Shown: positions 21,807 to 35,916 of the stretch, in pieces
Layout of the letters: the number at the start of each line of letters is the position of its first letter
How positions within the stretch are numbered: position 1 is the first letter of the stretch
NCBI RefSeq assembly: GCF_025399195.1
Contig: NW_026252104.1
Location: forward strand, 248,001 to 312,000
Direction: 5' to 3'
Source: Umbelopsis ramanniana AG
Lineage: Eukaryota > Mucoromycota > Umbelopsidomycetes > Umbelopsidales > Umbelopsidaceae
Length of the DNA stretch: 64,000 bases
The notes under the pieces: model-generated
Databases searched by the model: none
The model's input: only the letters and a program-made list of their open reading frames with translations
Told to the model about the DNA's origin: nothing
Translations under genes and position numbers: made by a program

Positions 21807-24800
21807 CTACTGTGCCAATGCAACAGCAACACTGTAAGCACCGCTATGGCTTATAGACACCTTGACATCCTTGACGCCAGCAGCATCAGCAGCTTGTTTC
21901 GCTTCACCTGTCAAGGTGACAACGGGAGCACCATCTTGACTAGCACTGACTTCGATATCAATCAATGGGGCACCGGCTCCTTTGCTTTCAACATGGCCGT
22001 AGGACGATAAGGCCTTGAAGACAGCTTCCTTGGCAGACCATCTTCCAGCGAAACTGGCTTGAGGATCAGGACGAGCACGGCAGTATTCAATTTCACTGGC
22101 AGTGAAGTTGCGCTCAACGAAGGTATCGTTATCGGTATTCACCGCAGAAGTAAGTTCTACATCAACACCAACACCCTTGTTACCGGCTTGCTGTTGAGCA
22201 AGTGATTCCAAAATGTTCTTGGTAGCAGCAACATCACCGGCAATGGGAGCAGAAAGAGCAGTGGACTTGTTATCAAAAGTCCAGGTCTTCTTCTCCTTGT
22301 TGTATTGAGCACGAGCGTTGGGGTTCAAGTAAACTTGATGTTCAAGCTCAGCGCTGTACGGAGGCTCATGCTTAACTTGGACAAAGTCGCAAACACCAGT
22401 GAGAGAGTCATGGAGGTATCTGTAAGACTTGGCTTGACGTTGGATGTTCTTAACACGGTAAGCATTGTACTCATGTTCTTCCAAAGAAGCAAGAACGTAG
22501 TTGGGATGAATGAGCAACATTTCACCACCTGCTTGACCGAAACCGAAGGATTTGAGGAGACCAGCCTTGATACCATCCGTCTGAATGCTCTTGGATGGGT
22601 AGACAATATGTTCGAAGTCACGCATGACTTCATCAATGTTATCAGCGTTACGGTTTCCAGGAACGAGACCAGAGTTGATGACTTGAAGCATGCCGTTGGT
22701 CATCCAGGCAGCAGCAGGTCCCTTAGGGTGACCAGTGAGATACTTCTGGAACACAGCGAGCAAAGCATTACCCTTGGAACGACCGAGATGAGCAAGTTGG
22801 CTGTTGAGCACACGAGATTCATTCTTGTCGTTGGCCTTGGTAGAAGTACCGTGGAAAGAAGCAACATTGATATCATCAATGGTGAGGCCATAGACAGCCA
22901 AGGCACCACGAAGAGCAGCAATGTTGGGGTTTTGTTGCCAGAAATTCATGCTCCAGGTGTTAAGAGCTTCCTTCTCTTGACGCTTAGCTTCCTTGTGGAT
23001 GAAATCAGCACGTTCGGCCAACCATACATCTTCAGAAACTTCGAGTTCACCATTCGCCTTGAGATCCTCCAATTCCTCACGCAACACATCGAATTCGCTT
23101 TCGACCCAAGACTTAATTTGAGAACGACGAGCCTTCAATTGACGAGCACGGTACTTGAAGTCCAAAAGAGGAGTCTTGACGTTGCCAGACTTTTCACGAG
23201 CAGTGGTAAGGATACCAGCACCAGGAGCAGGAATGGAACGACCCTCCTTGTCAGAGGCAGTGTTGGTCAAAGCAACGATACCATAGATAGGAGCACCAAT
23301 TTCAATAGCTTGGGAAGCAGACATGAGAATGTGGTTAGCAGCACCGTGAGATTCCATGAAACCGTTACGAGTAGAAGTAGCAGGACGAGACATTTCACGT
23401 GGGGTACGACCCTTCTCGAATTCTTCAACAGCGTTAGAAGTAGCCTTCATGTTGGCGAATTCGTAACTAGATTCCTCAGTGATATCTTCAGTACCACCAG
23501 CAATCATGATCTTGGCCTTTCCGCTAACGATACTGTCGACGGCCATTTCAACGGAGACGGCAGCAGTAGCACAAGCGTTGACAGGAGTCTTCATAGGACC
23601 AGAAGAAGAGAGCAACAACAAGTTGACCCAAGCAGGCATAGTGTTGATGAAAGATTCTTGAAGGATGTCCTTTTGAACGGGTTGATCCAACAGACGATCA
23701 CGGAAGAGACCACGTTGAGCCTTACCACCACCGACACCAGAACCAGTTACGTTACCAACTTCAGAGACGTGGACGTACTGGTAGAATTCATAAGGATCGG
23801 TGATACCAGAAGAAACAAGAGCTTCAACAGTGGAGACCAAGTTGAAGAGAGTGACGGGATCGACTTGATCGATGATGTCCTTGGGAACACCATAACGAGC
23901 AGCATCCCAGCCAGTGGGCAAAAGACCAGCAACCAAACGATCGAAACGAAGAGCCTTGGGGATGTAAAGGTTAGCACCCTTACGAAGAATGACAATCCAT
24001 GATCCAGATTCGGTTTCGTAGGTGTCAGCCTTATCACCATGCTCTTGCTTGAAGTGAGCAGCTTCCTCCTTGGAGCACTCGAAAGGTTCGAGGTCATGAT
24101 CAACAACAATTTCTTGAAGGAGAGTCTTGTGCTCAGGATTGTAGTTGTTCATCATAGCGGGTTCTATTTTATGGGGAAGACGACGATTATGTGTGAGGCA
24201 ATGACACTTTTTTCCGCTATTTTTTTTTTTTTAAAAAAAACCGCCATGGGTAACTTACCGATCAAACGAATACCACTGTGTTCCAAGATTTGCTTCTCAT
24301 ACTTGCTCTTGACATCCTTATCTTCGACAGGCTCATTGGTCTTGGCATCAACCCATCCAGCATAAGGAGTACCGTTCTTGAGGTTACCGTTGAAGTGCTT
24401 GATGTAACCCATGATCCAGGCCATTTCAATACAGCCTTCAAGAGAGAATGAGCCATAGGCTTCCATCTCCCATCTGGTTCTGGCATTACCCCAAGGAGAG
24501 ACTTCACCAAAACCGGTGACGACGACAACCTTGTCGAGATCCAACATACCCTTAAGGTGGCTGAGTTGCTTCAAGTTCTCATAAGGCTTAAGCTTGGGGA
24601 ACTCGAAGGTCATGTTGGCACGAGGAGTGATCTTGTGAGGCTTGTGCTTACGCTCAGCTTCATCACCGAAGGTAACCTTGAAATCAAGGGAGTTGTCAGC
24701 ATCAATAGCCTTACGAACTTCAGCAGTTTCGCGGATTTGCTGACGAAGGTTGTTGGAGATTTCTTGCAAGTTAGGAATGAAGTGGAGACCACCGTTAAGA

Positions 24801-27800
24801 TCAGCCCAAACAGGTTCGTTCTGGCAAAGCTCGACGATGTCAGGGTGCATGAGACCCAAAATGTTGAAGGACATTTCAACGCTGGAGAAGGTGCGGACAC
24901 CGAGTTGTTCAATGCCTTCAGCGATTTGGTTGTTGGGGCTCATCAAACCAGTACCACGAGTCCATCTATATATCGGAAAAAAAGCGATGCAAAATAATAT
25001 ATGTTCAGTACGACGTTTTCGCAGCAAACCTCACCATTAAAATCATGACTTACCCAATGACGGCACCAGCAATGACCAAGTATCCAGACCAATCCTCAGA
25101 GTACCATCTGTTGAACAAGGTTTCAAGAGAAATCTTGGTTTCACTGTAAAGACCATCGGAACCGAAGGTACCGTGGTTAGGTGAAAGAGGAAGGATGACT
25201 TGAGCAGGACGAGTGTCAGAGCCAATGGCTTGCTTGTGAGTCTTGACGTTACCAAGCATGCGAATCAAGTTAGTCAACATCATACGATGAGCGAACTCAG
25301 ACTTGCTGTCGATGCCATCGATCTGGCGACCGTTCTCAGAGAGAGCGGCGAAGGGAATGATGAAGTCAAGATCCCATCCGAGACCCTTAGGATCGTAGAT
25401 GTAGTCAATAATAGCATCAACATCTTGCTTAGAACCTTGGTTGAAGGGAACAACCACCAATTGAGATTCCTTGGAACCATGGAATTGGTAAATGCCTTGG
25501 AAGTATTCAGTAACTTCACGGCTGAAACGAGAAGTGGTGACAACGACCTTGGCTCCACCAGAGAGCAAGCCCTTCAAGATTTCAGCACCAATAGAGTCTT
25601 TACCAGCACCCGTGAGAAGGACACACTTGTTAACAAAGGTAACACCTTCCTCAGCGATCTCGTTCAACACATCAAGATAGGTGGTGGTAAGACGGCTGCT
25701 GAATTCCCAACCGCTAGGGTCATGGGGGTTCTTCTTCTTGAGATGCAAGAAGGGAATGGTTTCAGACTTGACAGCCTTAGCAGCAAGCTTCTTGTGCTCA
25801 GCGGGACGACCAGAAGAGGACAAACGACGTTGACGACCCTTGGTTTCCTTGATGATGTTGTTGGACATGTTCATGGCACGCAAGACATCGGCATAAAGTT
25901 CCTTGACGGCAACCTTACTGCTCTTCTTCATCTTGTGTTGACCACGAATGATCTTGTAAATACGACCAAGGTTTTGTTGAACCTTTTGACGGTTGGAGTA
26001 TTCAGAGATCTTGCTACCGGTAGCCATATCCTTGACATAGTCAGCAAGCTTTCTGCAACCAGGACGAGGAATTTCCTCATACTTGATATCACCCTTGTCA
26101 GACATGGTGGTCTTGGGACCAGTGGGGAAAGTGACTGTAAAAAAAGGTTGGTTAACAAAAATTAAAATCATGTAAAACACAGAGACATCGTTGGAGATCA
26201 AAAGCACTTACCATCCTTGTAGACGGGAGAAACAGCCAAAGCTTCAGCGCAGTTCTCAAGAAGAGCTTGACCGAATTCCTTGGCAAGACGGTAAGTCTCA
26301 CCCTTATCAGCGGCACACTTCTCAACGTTGTAGCGCATGTAGTCGAGCAAAGCGGGATGGGCACGGTTCATGATGTGCAAGCACTTGGCAGTGACCTCAC
26401 GATCAACAATGGCCAATTCACCAAAGATAATATCGTACCACATCTCCAAAGCATCTTGACGAACCCAGTTCCAGTAAGAATCGTAGCTACGAGCCTTAGC
26501 AGGGCTGAAAGCAGGCTTGATACCTTCAGCATAGAAATCACCGTGTTCAACCAACCACAAATCAAGTTCAGCTTGAAGCTTAGCAGTGACCTTCTTCTCT
26601 TCATCGTACTTCTTGTCACCCTCACGCAAATCACGTCCGAGGTAACGAGCAAAGATGTTGAGTTGCTGGTAGACCAAAGATTGTTGCTTGGCCTTGAGAG
26701 CATCGAATTCCTCGCTGTTGATGACGGCAACAGCAGCGCCGGCAGCTCCAGAAGCACCTCCAGAGGCACCTCCAGCAGTGATAGTGATACCGGTCTTCTT
26801 AGCATAGGCTTGTACGACAGTATCGAGCCATGCCTTGGCTTCAGGTTCAGCACCAAGACGAGCAGCAGGCTCCATGGTGAGACCCATCAAGAGGGCACCA
26901 TCAGTACGACCAGGTCCGAGACCATAGGTGGTAGTGAGGTAAGACTTGGCGTTGTTGAGAGTGAAACCACCAGGCATCTTGGAAGAAATCATCTTTGCGA
27001 TCAAGCTGCTGCTGTGCTTACCAAGAGCACCAGAGAAAGTTCCGGACAAGGCGGCACCCAGCTCATCAAGAGGGGTTTCTTCAGCCTTCTCAGGAACACC
27101 GTTGTTGAATTCCTTTTGAAGATCACCAAGGATTTCGTTCTGAAGAGTAGACTTGCCACCAACAAGGTCCTTGATAGCCTTGGCCAAAGGAACTTCATCG
27201 ACGGACTTCTTGAGCTTCTGAGCAATGATAACATGAATGACTTCAGTAGCAGTAACTGGAACATCACTAGAAAGATAAATTGAAAAAAAATCAGTTATCG
27301 CATACATCAATGAAACAAGTAAAAATTTGGGTCTATAACTTACGTGACAGGAGCAGCTGGGCCAGCACCGGCAGCAGGAGCAGCGGCAGCAACTGGAGCA
27401 GCAACTGGAGCAGCAGACGTGGCAGCGGGAGCAGAGCCGGAAGAAGCTGCGGGAGCTTCCTCTTCAACAGCATTCTCGAACATGTAGTAAATCTCCTTGG
27501 CATCCTTGGAGAAACACAAGTTGGCACGACGATTGATAAGAGCATCATCATAAGCTTGGTACTTGAGGTTCAAGGTGCGAGAAGCCATGCCGCACAAAGT
27601 AGGAGCAGGTCCCAATTCGATAAGACGTTCAACCTTGAAGGTCTTGAACAATTGATCTTGGGTCTCGATCCAGCGGACAGGAGAAGCGAACTGATAAGCC
27701 AAAAGTTCAACGAGCAAAGTGTAACCAAGGCGTTGTTGTTGACCGGCAGTAGCATACTTATCATCAGACCATGTCTTGAGGACCTTGCCGAGACGAGGAC

Positions 27801-30800
27801 TGGAAGTCAAGTTGTAAACATTCTCAATGTATTGCTTGCTGGTGCTGAAAGGCACAGCAGTCAAGTTAGGAATGTACTTGGCAGTCAACTGACCAACATT
27901 CACATAGGTAGGGTTGATCTTCTTGGCCAAGTAAGTACGGAAAGGTGCGACACCACTCAACAAGAAGGAAGAATGGAAAGGAACATCAATACCGGGAAGA
28001 GGGACGGTGGCGTGACCGCGCTCAAGCTTAAGATGACCTTGAGCAGCTTGCTTAGCACGAGCCTTCTCCAAAGCACCGGCAATGATATCGTGCAATTGCT
28101 TCTTGACTTCCTCAAGAGGCATGGTCTCCATGAGCTTCTGAAGATCAATCTTGGAAACCTTGAGGTAGTTAAGGACATTGGCAAGAGTGTCCAAGTTGGG
28201 CAAGGAACCAGCAGCGACGTATTGCCAGTTTTCAACGTTGAAGTTGACAATTTCAAGGACATCCTTGGATTGGCTGGCAATGGCATCAACAACATAACGA
28301 AGGGCAGTATCGTTGAAGGACTTGGCAACACGAGCAGGGTTGACAGCAGCCATACCATAGTTGGAGCGACCTTCCTCGTCACGCTTGACGGCCGATTGCA
28401 TGGTCATACCACGATAGAACACAACGTCAACCAAGGATTCAATGGGAAGCACATCACCAATGGAAGCAAGAGCAGAGTATTCACCAAGAGAGTGACCGGC
28501 AAAAGCGCAGTTAGCTTGGATAAGTTCCTTGGAACGCATGTCTTCGAAACCAGCCTTCTCCATCAAAGTCAAAGCAGGTTGAGTGAATTGGGTGGCAGAC
28601 AACAAACCGTTAGGAGAACGGAAAGTGTAGAAGGTAGTGCGTTCATTGATGTCAGGGAACAAGGGCAAAGTCTTGGTGGAACCATCTTGTTCAATAACAT
28701 CGTAGGTCATGCTCATGTAGTTTTGACGAATGGCATTACCCTTGGGTCCACCAAAGTGAACGGTCTTTTCCTTGGGGTTCTGACGAACAATTTCCAAGAT
28801 AGAGAAACCATAGTTGGTCATGAAATGGCTATCTGCTCTGTCCCAAATATCTTTGGCAACAGGGGAGCTTTCGTACAAAGCCATACCCATACCTTGTTCC
28901 TGAGAACCTTGACCAGTGAAGACATAGGCAGTGGTAGGCTGATCAACTTCAGCAGTACCTTCAACAACCTTTTCACCGTTTTGGTTAAGGGTTTCAACCT
29001 TCACAATCTTACGGCCATTCTTCATACCAGTGTGAGACAACTTGGTTTCAAGACGGTCGGAGGGAAGAACCATACCAACAAACTTGACGTTGTAGGCAAC
29101 AACACGTTGAGGAACGTTATCAGCAGCGAAGATTTCAACGAACTTGCGAGTAGAAGCACTAGTCCACATGCCGTGAGTGATAGTACCAGGCAACATGGCC
29201 AAGTCAGCAAAGTAAGGGTTGACGTGAATGGGGTTGTAATCGCCAGACACAGTAGCATAGGGCTCGTTGGAAGCAGGAGCATGCACGACAGAAGAATAGA
29301 CAGCTTCGGCGGGCATGACAGAGTAGCCACCATTTTCAAACTCGGAAGCTTGTTCAATGGGTTGAGCATTGCGCTTGAGGTACTCAAGAACGGGGTTGCC
29401 ATGGGATTCACCAGCTTCGTATTCAACGGTACCAACTTGGACGATTTCCTTGGTGGAGATTTGCATGGAGACAGTACCAGTGGTGCGAACCTTGGAGTAG
29501 ACAGTGCGGTCCTTGAAGGACATGTCGCTGTTGAGACGGAAAATGAGAGTAGAACCAGGGCTGAGCTCATAGTTATCCAACTCTTCATTCCATTCAATCC
29601 ATTCCTTGGAGCGAAGCACAGCAATATCCTTGACAGCATTCAAAGTAAGCTGCATAGGGGTTTCAACGGTGCGTTGGAAAGTGTGTTCGTAGTCCTTGAA
29701 TTGTCCACGGTACAAGAATTGACTGGTGACTTCAAGAACGGGCTTGCCCTCACGAACAATAGTACCCTTGACTTCGATCATCTTGCCAGATTCAGTGTTG
29801 AGAATAGCGTTGATTTGAGCGTAAGTATCAACAACATCGCCTTGCTTGAGAAGTTCGGCACCGTCAACAACGCGGAATCCGTTGGAAAGATGGACCAACT
29901 TCAAAAGATCACCATCAATGACCTTGGGGAAGATAGCCTTGATAATGGCCTTCCAACCGACAACGATGGCGAAATCCATGGGGGCGGACAAAATTTGACC
30001 ACGATCGACATAGATTTCAGCTTGGTTACCGACAGCTTGGCAGAATTCCTTGATGAGTCCAGCATCGACGGTTTCACCAGTGCCGATGAGCTTCTCGTGA
30101 ACGGGGATGTTCAAGAAGTCGTCATTGGCGGTCAATCCAAACCAAAGCTTGTAGTAGAAGTCCTTAATGCGATCATTGCGACCCTGTAAAAAAAAAAAAT
30201 AGATCATACCGTCGTTTAGAAAATAAATGCCTCAATACCGTTCCCAATCGCCAATATTGCGGGTTAACTTACCTCCATAACTTCATGGATAGGAGCATAG
30301 CCAGTTTCGGGCTTGTAGTTGAAGATCATGGTGAGAGGAACAAGACCATCAGTGCGCTTCTCGAACAAAACAACCTTGATTTGATCCTTCTCAGCGGTGA
30401 TCTCAATGGAGGTGACCAATTCGTCGCTTTGGCCAGTAGCACTCCAGAGACGCTTGTCTTGAACGATAAGAGAGGTCACCTTTCCGGCAGCCTTCTTAAC
30501 AGTCACCTGTTGACCAACACGAGGTCTGAACAAACGCTTCATAGGGTTATCAACAAACTTCTTGTCTTGAACGATGAAAGGAGAAGTGATAAGAGCGCGC
30601 AACCAGGTGTATTGAGCACCGGCAAGCGTCTCGATCCAGGTTTCTTCAGTGGGAAGCTTGCTCTCGGAATCACCAGAGCTGAAGACTTGGACGTCTTGAG
30701 CGTCTTGACCTTGAATCAATCCCTTGGTGACAATTTGGCTACCACCGAGATATTCGATCTCTGGGATCTTGCTATCATCATCGTTGTAGTAACGCTTCTT

Positions 30801-33800
30801 CAAGCTAGCAATGTGGCTCTCGTAGATTTCACCAAGGATTTCACCAACAGGCTGGTCACTGCGAGTAGCATACTTGACAGCCAAAGGACCTTGCAAAATA
30901 CAGGTACGCTGGACATCTTGATCGACAACAGCAGCCAAATCCTCAGCTTGCCAAAGGGAATCCTTCTTGAACCAAACATCAAAGTCCTTATCCAAAACAG
31001 GAATGAAAGGAACAGGCTTTTGACCGCGGCGTTGGCAAAGAGCAACAAAGTGCAAGACATCCTCTGAAGTCAACAATTGAGTCTCAGCTTCAGGGTAGCT
31101 AGCAAGGAAATCGGGAACAAAGTCTTGAGGAACTTCCAATTGAGAGTAGCTCTGCAAAGTGGAAGACTTCTCGGACTTGGTGAAACGTTCTTCAATACGG
31201 CGAAGGAAATCACCGACCAAGTTGCGCAAGGTAGGGTCGATCCAGCGGGCTTCGTGCTTGACGTAAACAAGGTCGACCAAACGGTTGACAACTTCAGTGT
31301 AAGTCATATCCTGAAGATCAGCAACGGAACCGTCAGCCTTCTTGCCGAACCAAACCTTTTGGAAATCAGCATTGAGACGCTTGATGATATAATCCTTCTT
31401 AGCGACAACAACAGGAAGACGCTTCTCCTTGGGAAGGTTGAAAATGGTTTCATCAAACTCCTTCCAGAGACGAACACCACGAGTAGCGATCTTGTGAATG
31501 GGTTCACCCAACTCGGAGCGAACGGTGATGACACCACCAGCGGGACCGGCATAAGTCTTTTCCCAGTCATTATCATCAACACCAGTGGCATCAACAATAG
31601 CCTGCTTAACATTAGGAGAGGCAAGACCTTCCTTGGAAACCATCATACGAGAACCGAACAAAATACCATCGAAAGGCATGGGAGGGTAGTTGAACTTGAG
31701 AGCCCAATCACCAGTGATGTAAGGCAAAGTATCGTCAGCACCACCGAATCCAGAACCAGCCACCAAAACAATGTTGGATTGACGTCGGATAGCGGCGTAG
31801 GTTTCGAGAATAGGTTGATGCATGTCTTCGAAAGAGTGATGGCCACCAGCGCGACCACCAGTCCATTGCATAATGACAGGCATGGTGGGGTTGGCAGCAG
31901 CAATGGCGATAACTTGACGAATGGTCTCAACACTACCTGGCTTGAATGAAACATGGCGAATACCAGCGGCTTGCAAGTTGGAAAGAATTTCGTTGGCAAC
32001 ATCCAAAGATGGTACACCAGCAGCAACACAGACTCCCTCCATAGGAAGACCCTCCTGACGCATAACCTGAACAAGTGGGTACTGGAATCCCCATTGACGA
32101 ACGTTGAGGAAAAGAATGTTGAGGGTGATACCTTCACCAGGGTGAGTAAGGTTCATGATCTTATCAACCTTGGATCGGAGCGCCTTCTCATTATAATGAC
32201 CGCCACCAGCCAATTCGACATGATAGCCAGCATTCATGACAGCAGACACAAACGTTTCGCTAACAGTGGAAGGTGTCATACCGGCCACCATAAGAGGAGC
32301 CTTACCGAGAAGGCGAGACATGGGGGTATCGACATGGATGCGACCATTGCTGATAAACAAAAGCGGATGGAACACCGTTTAGCGGAACTGACAAAAAACT
32401 TATCTGGACCCCCAAAAAAAAAAAAAAAACCGGTGAACTTACCAAGCAGTGCGAACAAGCTTAGGTTGGAAGACCTTGGCCCAGTTCTGAGAGTACTTGA
32501 CAGCCTTAATATCGGCGTCGAACAAATCAGCCTTGTAAGACAACTCCTTGTTGTTGCCTTCCAATGCACCTGCCAAAATAATCTGGACACCGGTACCTTC
32601 CTTGTTACGGTGGGTAAGACCACCAATACCGGAAGTACCACCTGGACCGAAATCGATAATATGGGTCAAATCAGGCACATTCAAAGCTTGCTCCCAAATA
32701 ACAGGTCGCGAACAGATCAAGTCGATCAGTTCCTTGGTCAAATCGGCAGACTCGCGAAGGTCGGCGCCTAGCCAAACAAAAAATAAAGTCAGTCACGATA
32801 GGAGATTAGAAAAAAAAAAATAACCAACCAAAAACATTTGGTTGCACAGTTGGGATCCCCAAAAACTTTGGGCACTCCATTGCTTTGATTGAATGAGCGT
32901 ATCGGGTGCTTTGCCCCAAAGTTATCCCCCCCCCCGAATCCTTACCTGTATCTGTAGCGCGAACAGGAATGGCGAGGTCCTTTGCAGAGAATGAAAGGTT
33001 GCATCTCTCAATATCCTTGGTGAGAATAGGAGAAACTTGCTCCAAATAGCTGGAATGGAACGGAGCTGTAATGGGCAAGAAACGGGACGAGAATTTGATT
33101 TTGCGCTGGCTGAAAGGAACCCTGGATTGCTCCAAGCCGGTTGGTGCCTTTAGCTTTCTCAGGCTGAGATTCAAACCATACAACGACTGTGGTGGACCAG
33201 TGCATACAAAGGAACGAGGTCCGTTGTTAAGGGTGAGCTTGATTTGACGATCTGGAGACAAGTGAGAGTTGGTAGCCTCAAGATGCTTCAAAACTTGATC
33301 CTCACGCAAGTTGTTGATGGCAAGCATAGGCGTGGGGGTACCTTCGTTGTTGGAGAGCGAGTCTTCCAAAACGGTAGGGTTAAGGGTAGTAGGAGGGAAT
33401 ACTTGTTGAGCACGAGTACCCATCCAGAAAAGAAGACCAAGGGCCTTTCCAGAGTTGACAAAGAACTCTTCCTCAGTGGCAGAAGCGGAAATGACAACCG
33501 AAGCAATAACACCTTGACTATGACCAGTAGAGCCTGTGGAAGATAGAGCAGTTTAGATAACCCCTTCCTTCCGTTCAGCGTGGCTGAAACCCCCCACCCG
33601 TACTTACCAACAATGTACTTTCTGACTTCCTCAGGAGTGCGTTGAAGAACACGCAACATGACATAGTAGTGAAGAAGTTGAGTCAAACCAATCAATGGGA
33701 AACTGACAGGGGCCGAGATAAGGTATTGCAGATCGGGACGGCTCTCGGGAGTCTCCAACCACTTGAGAATATCCAAACCCTTGGAGTGGAAGACGCTGGC

Positions 33801-34373
33801 TTCTGAGCTACGTGCATGCTCAGACAAAACAGCAGCCATCTTCTCAATGAAAGGCTTCACAAGACCATCATATGTTTCATAAATGTCAGCCATTTCATCA
33901 AAGTACTCTTCGATGTTGCCTTGACCACCAAACATTGCGAAAATCTTGGTTTCACCACGACTAGCGGCTGAAAACAAGGCAGACTGAGAAACCGTCAATT
34001 GCTTGATATCTTTGGAGTCTTGAAGGGCAAACAAGCCGGAGTAATAGGCGTTGAGGACGATCTTTCGCGAGTCGGTGGTGAGGGCGCGAGTGACGGCGTG
34101 AACATCGTTGTTCTTGAGATAACGATTGCAGAAAGATGTGAACAAGTTGCTGGCAACAGAGATGAACTGTTGCTCCTTGGAACTGCGTTGAACGGCAAAT
34201 CCAAGGAATTTAGCAGCTACCTCAATCTCGGCGGGCTCTTCCTCTTCCGTTTCATCCAAGTGGAACTCCTCCTTGAGTTGTTCAGCAGCCACCCAAATGT
34301 TGGTGGGAACCAAGAAGGAAACTTCGGTTTTGCTTTGCTTGATAGACAAAGGGCGAAGTAGTTGAGATTCCAT
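21807..34373 (-). CDS. FAS: type I fatty acid synthase, beta and alpha fused in one chain (3931 aa)
   Basis: Nine exons: 34373-33608, 33533-32946, 32767-32443, 32349-30273, 30183-27344, 27266-26212, 26134-25054, 24965-24259 and 24163-21807; the lengths sum to 3932 codons with every junction in frame. Domain order: acetyl transferase (GHSQG, Ser261), enoyl reductase (from about 560, [10 protein letters not shown]), dehydratase (about 1250-1640), malonyl/palmitoyl transferase (GHSLGEY, Ser1817), acyl carrier domain (GGKSTLQNE, Ser2238), ketoreductase (TGAGKDS near 2725), ketosynthase (NACATAA, Cys3344) and phosphopantetheinyl transferase (from about 3808, GVGVDVEL). In yeast, Fas1 ends after the malonyl transferase and Fas2 starts with the carrier; here the two are joined around residues 2080-2200 by an Ala/Pro/Gly linker. 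It makes palmitoyl- and stearoyl-CoA from acetyl- and malonyl-CoA in the cytosol. All catalytic residues checked are present, so it should be active. Codon bias is strong, as in a highly expressed gene. Confidence 0.97.
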
Positions 34374-35916
34374 TATAATAGTGCGGGTTCTAGTGTTAGG
34401 TGTTGTGGTTGGTGGGGGGAAAATGTAATAAGCGTGTATGTGCGGTGTATAATATCTAGTATGTCAAACTCTTTTGCGATGATGTTGCTTTCGATATAAG
34501 GCTTTTGGATGATGAAAATCTCTTCCGGATGGTGTGTGTGTCCGTGTGTGTGTCAGGAAAGAGATTTGTCTATGTCTAGAATGAAAAAGCGGGAAATACA
34601 ACGGGAACAACGGGAGCACAAGGTCAGACCACAGCAAACCGAGGCCGAATAGCAAGGTGGAAAACTTACCCAAAGAACCAAAGTGGTTTGAAATACAACA
34701 AGAGAAAAGAAAGAAAAAGAGTGATAAAAACTAAAAAAGCTATGCTCCGCCCTTTGTATTATTTGATTTGAGAGCGACGATTGTTGGGGAAGACCACAGC
34801 AGAAAAAAAAAAAACTGGGACGGAGAAAGGGTTTGTGACAGCTTTCCAATGGTGGGTTAGGGTTATTTGTTCCAAAATTTTTGGGGGACAGGGCTCCATT
34901 GGGTGGAAAAGCCAAGCCCAACAATTTGATAGACTCAGACTGAAAATGGCCCCATTCAAATCCCCCTCCTCCAATCCCCCATTTTGAAGGTGAGATACCT
35001 ATCAACCAACGTTAATGCGACCCAGCCATGTTGAGATAATAAACCTGAATACCATGGTCGGCCGATGGATAAAGAGCAAAGGAGCTCATACAAAACTAAC
35101 TACATTGTCCTACACACCCAACTTCTTCTAACTTGGCGACAACGTGTTGGAAGCTGACCGGTAAGCTTCGTATGCCCAATAATATTAGACGCTTTATTTT
35201 ATTTTTTAAAAGTCCATCCATTGTAGTGAAACCCAGCTTGACGTTTATTCCGGCTGCCGTCGTTGGTGACAACGGACGCAGCAAACGTCAAAAAGAAAGG
35301 ATATTAGTTATCATGGTTGATCGAAGTGACCCGGAAAACCCCATTGGATCCAGCCAATGTGGAAATACTTCGGCCCAACCATTTGATGAGGGCCTTTCTT
35401 ATGCGCCTAATGTAACTCCGACACCAAAAAATCATTCGAGTTGGCAACGCCTATTATTAAGTAAAGTTTACTTGGTGGTAACAACACTGCTATCATGCAA
35501 AAATGTGAGCTATGTGTTTTATGAGTTGATTTGACCGTACAACACGCTGGTTAATTTTTTTCTATGCTAAAACCTGGCAGTAAATCCATGGCATCCATCG
35601 ATTTCAACCTGATCGCTTTGCTTTATAAAGTATAGAGAACACCATTTGGCATCAGGTAAGCGCAATTGCCGTCCATAGCAGAATTGGGATATATTGAAAA
35701 AAAAAAAAAAAAATGGGGATTAAACAGTGCACCGACTTTTCATGGCCCTGACGAGGAACGCCTGTTTGGGAATACAACGTTCGGCAGACACGTCAACCCC
35801 CATAACTCCAGTCGACTTGATTTCTAATGGATTTCTAACGATTTCCAATATGTTCTAATATTACAGAAATTGGCTGTCCTCTACCTGGAGAACGGTGGAA
35901 AGCGTTTTTATTTCAT
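34374..35916. other. FAS promoter and leader; no other gene supported
   Basis: Upstream region of FAS and 3' flank of the NSUN gene. It includes GT-rich runs (34528-34554) in the probable FAS leader. A plus-strand open frame over 35133-35534 has no recognisable features and is not called. Confidence 0.55.
34576..34669 (-). other. probable 5' UTR intron of FAS
   Basis: Reading the minus strand, GTAAGT at 34669-34664 follows a CT-rich leader, and a TTCATTCTAG acceptor ends at 34576. The 94-nt size matches introns in this window. It lies about 200 nt before the FAS ATG. Leader introns are common in highly expressed genes; this one is inferred only from splice consensus. Confidence 0.45.

Noticed and set aside
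27280-30189. Very long plus-strand open frame (about 970 codons) opposite FAS
   Set aside because: It is antisense to the malonyl transferase/dehydratase exon, which has a full set of family motifs and strong codon bias; such bias leaves the opposite strand free of stops. The same applies to plus-strand frames at 22305-24002, 25200-26165, 26267-27283, 30285-31067 and 31077-31949.
35133-35534. Plus-strand open frame of 133 codons upstream of FAS
   Set aside because: No family or motif; includes AT-rich tracts translated as Phe/Leu/Lys. A short gene starting at the inner ATG near 35314 is possible but unsupported.
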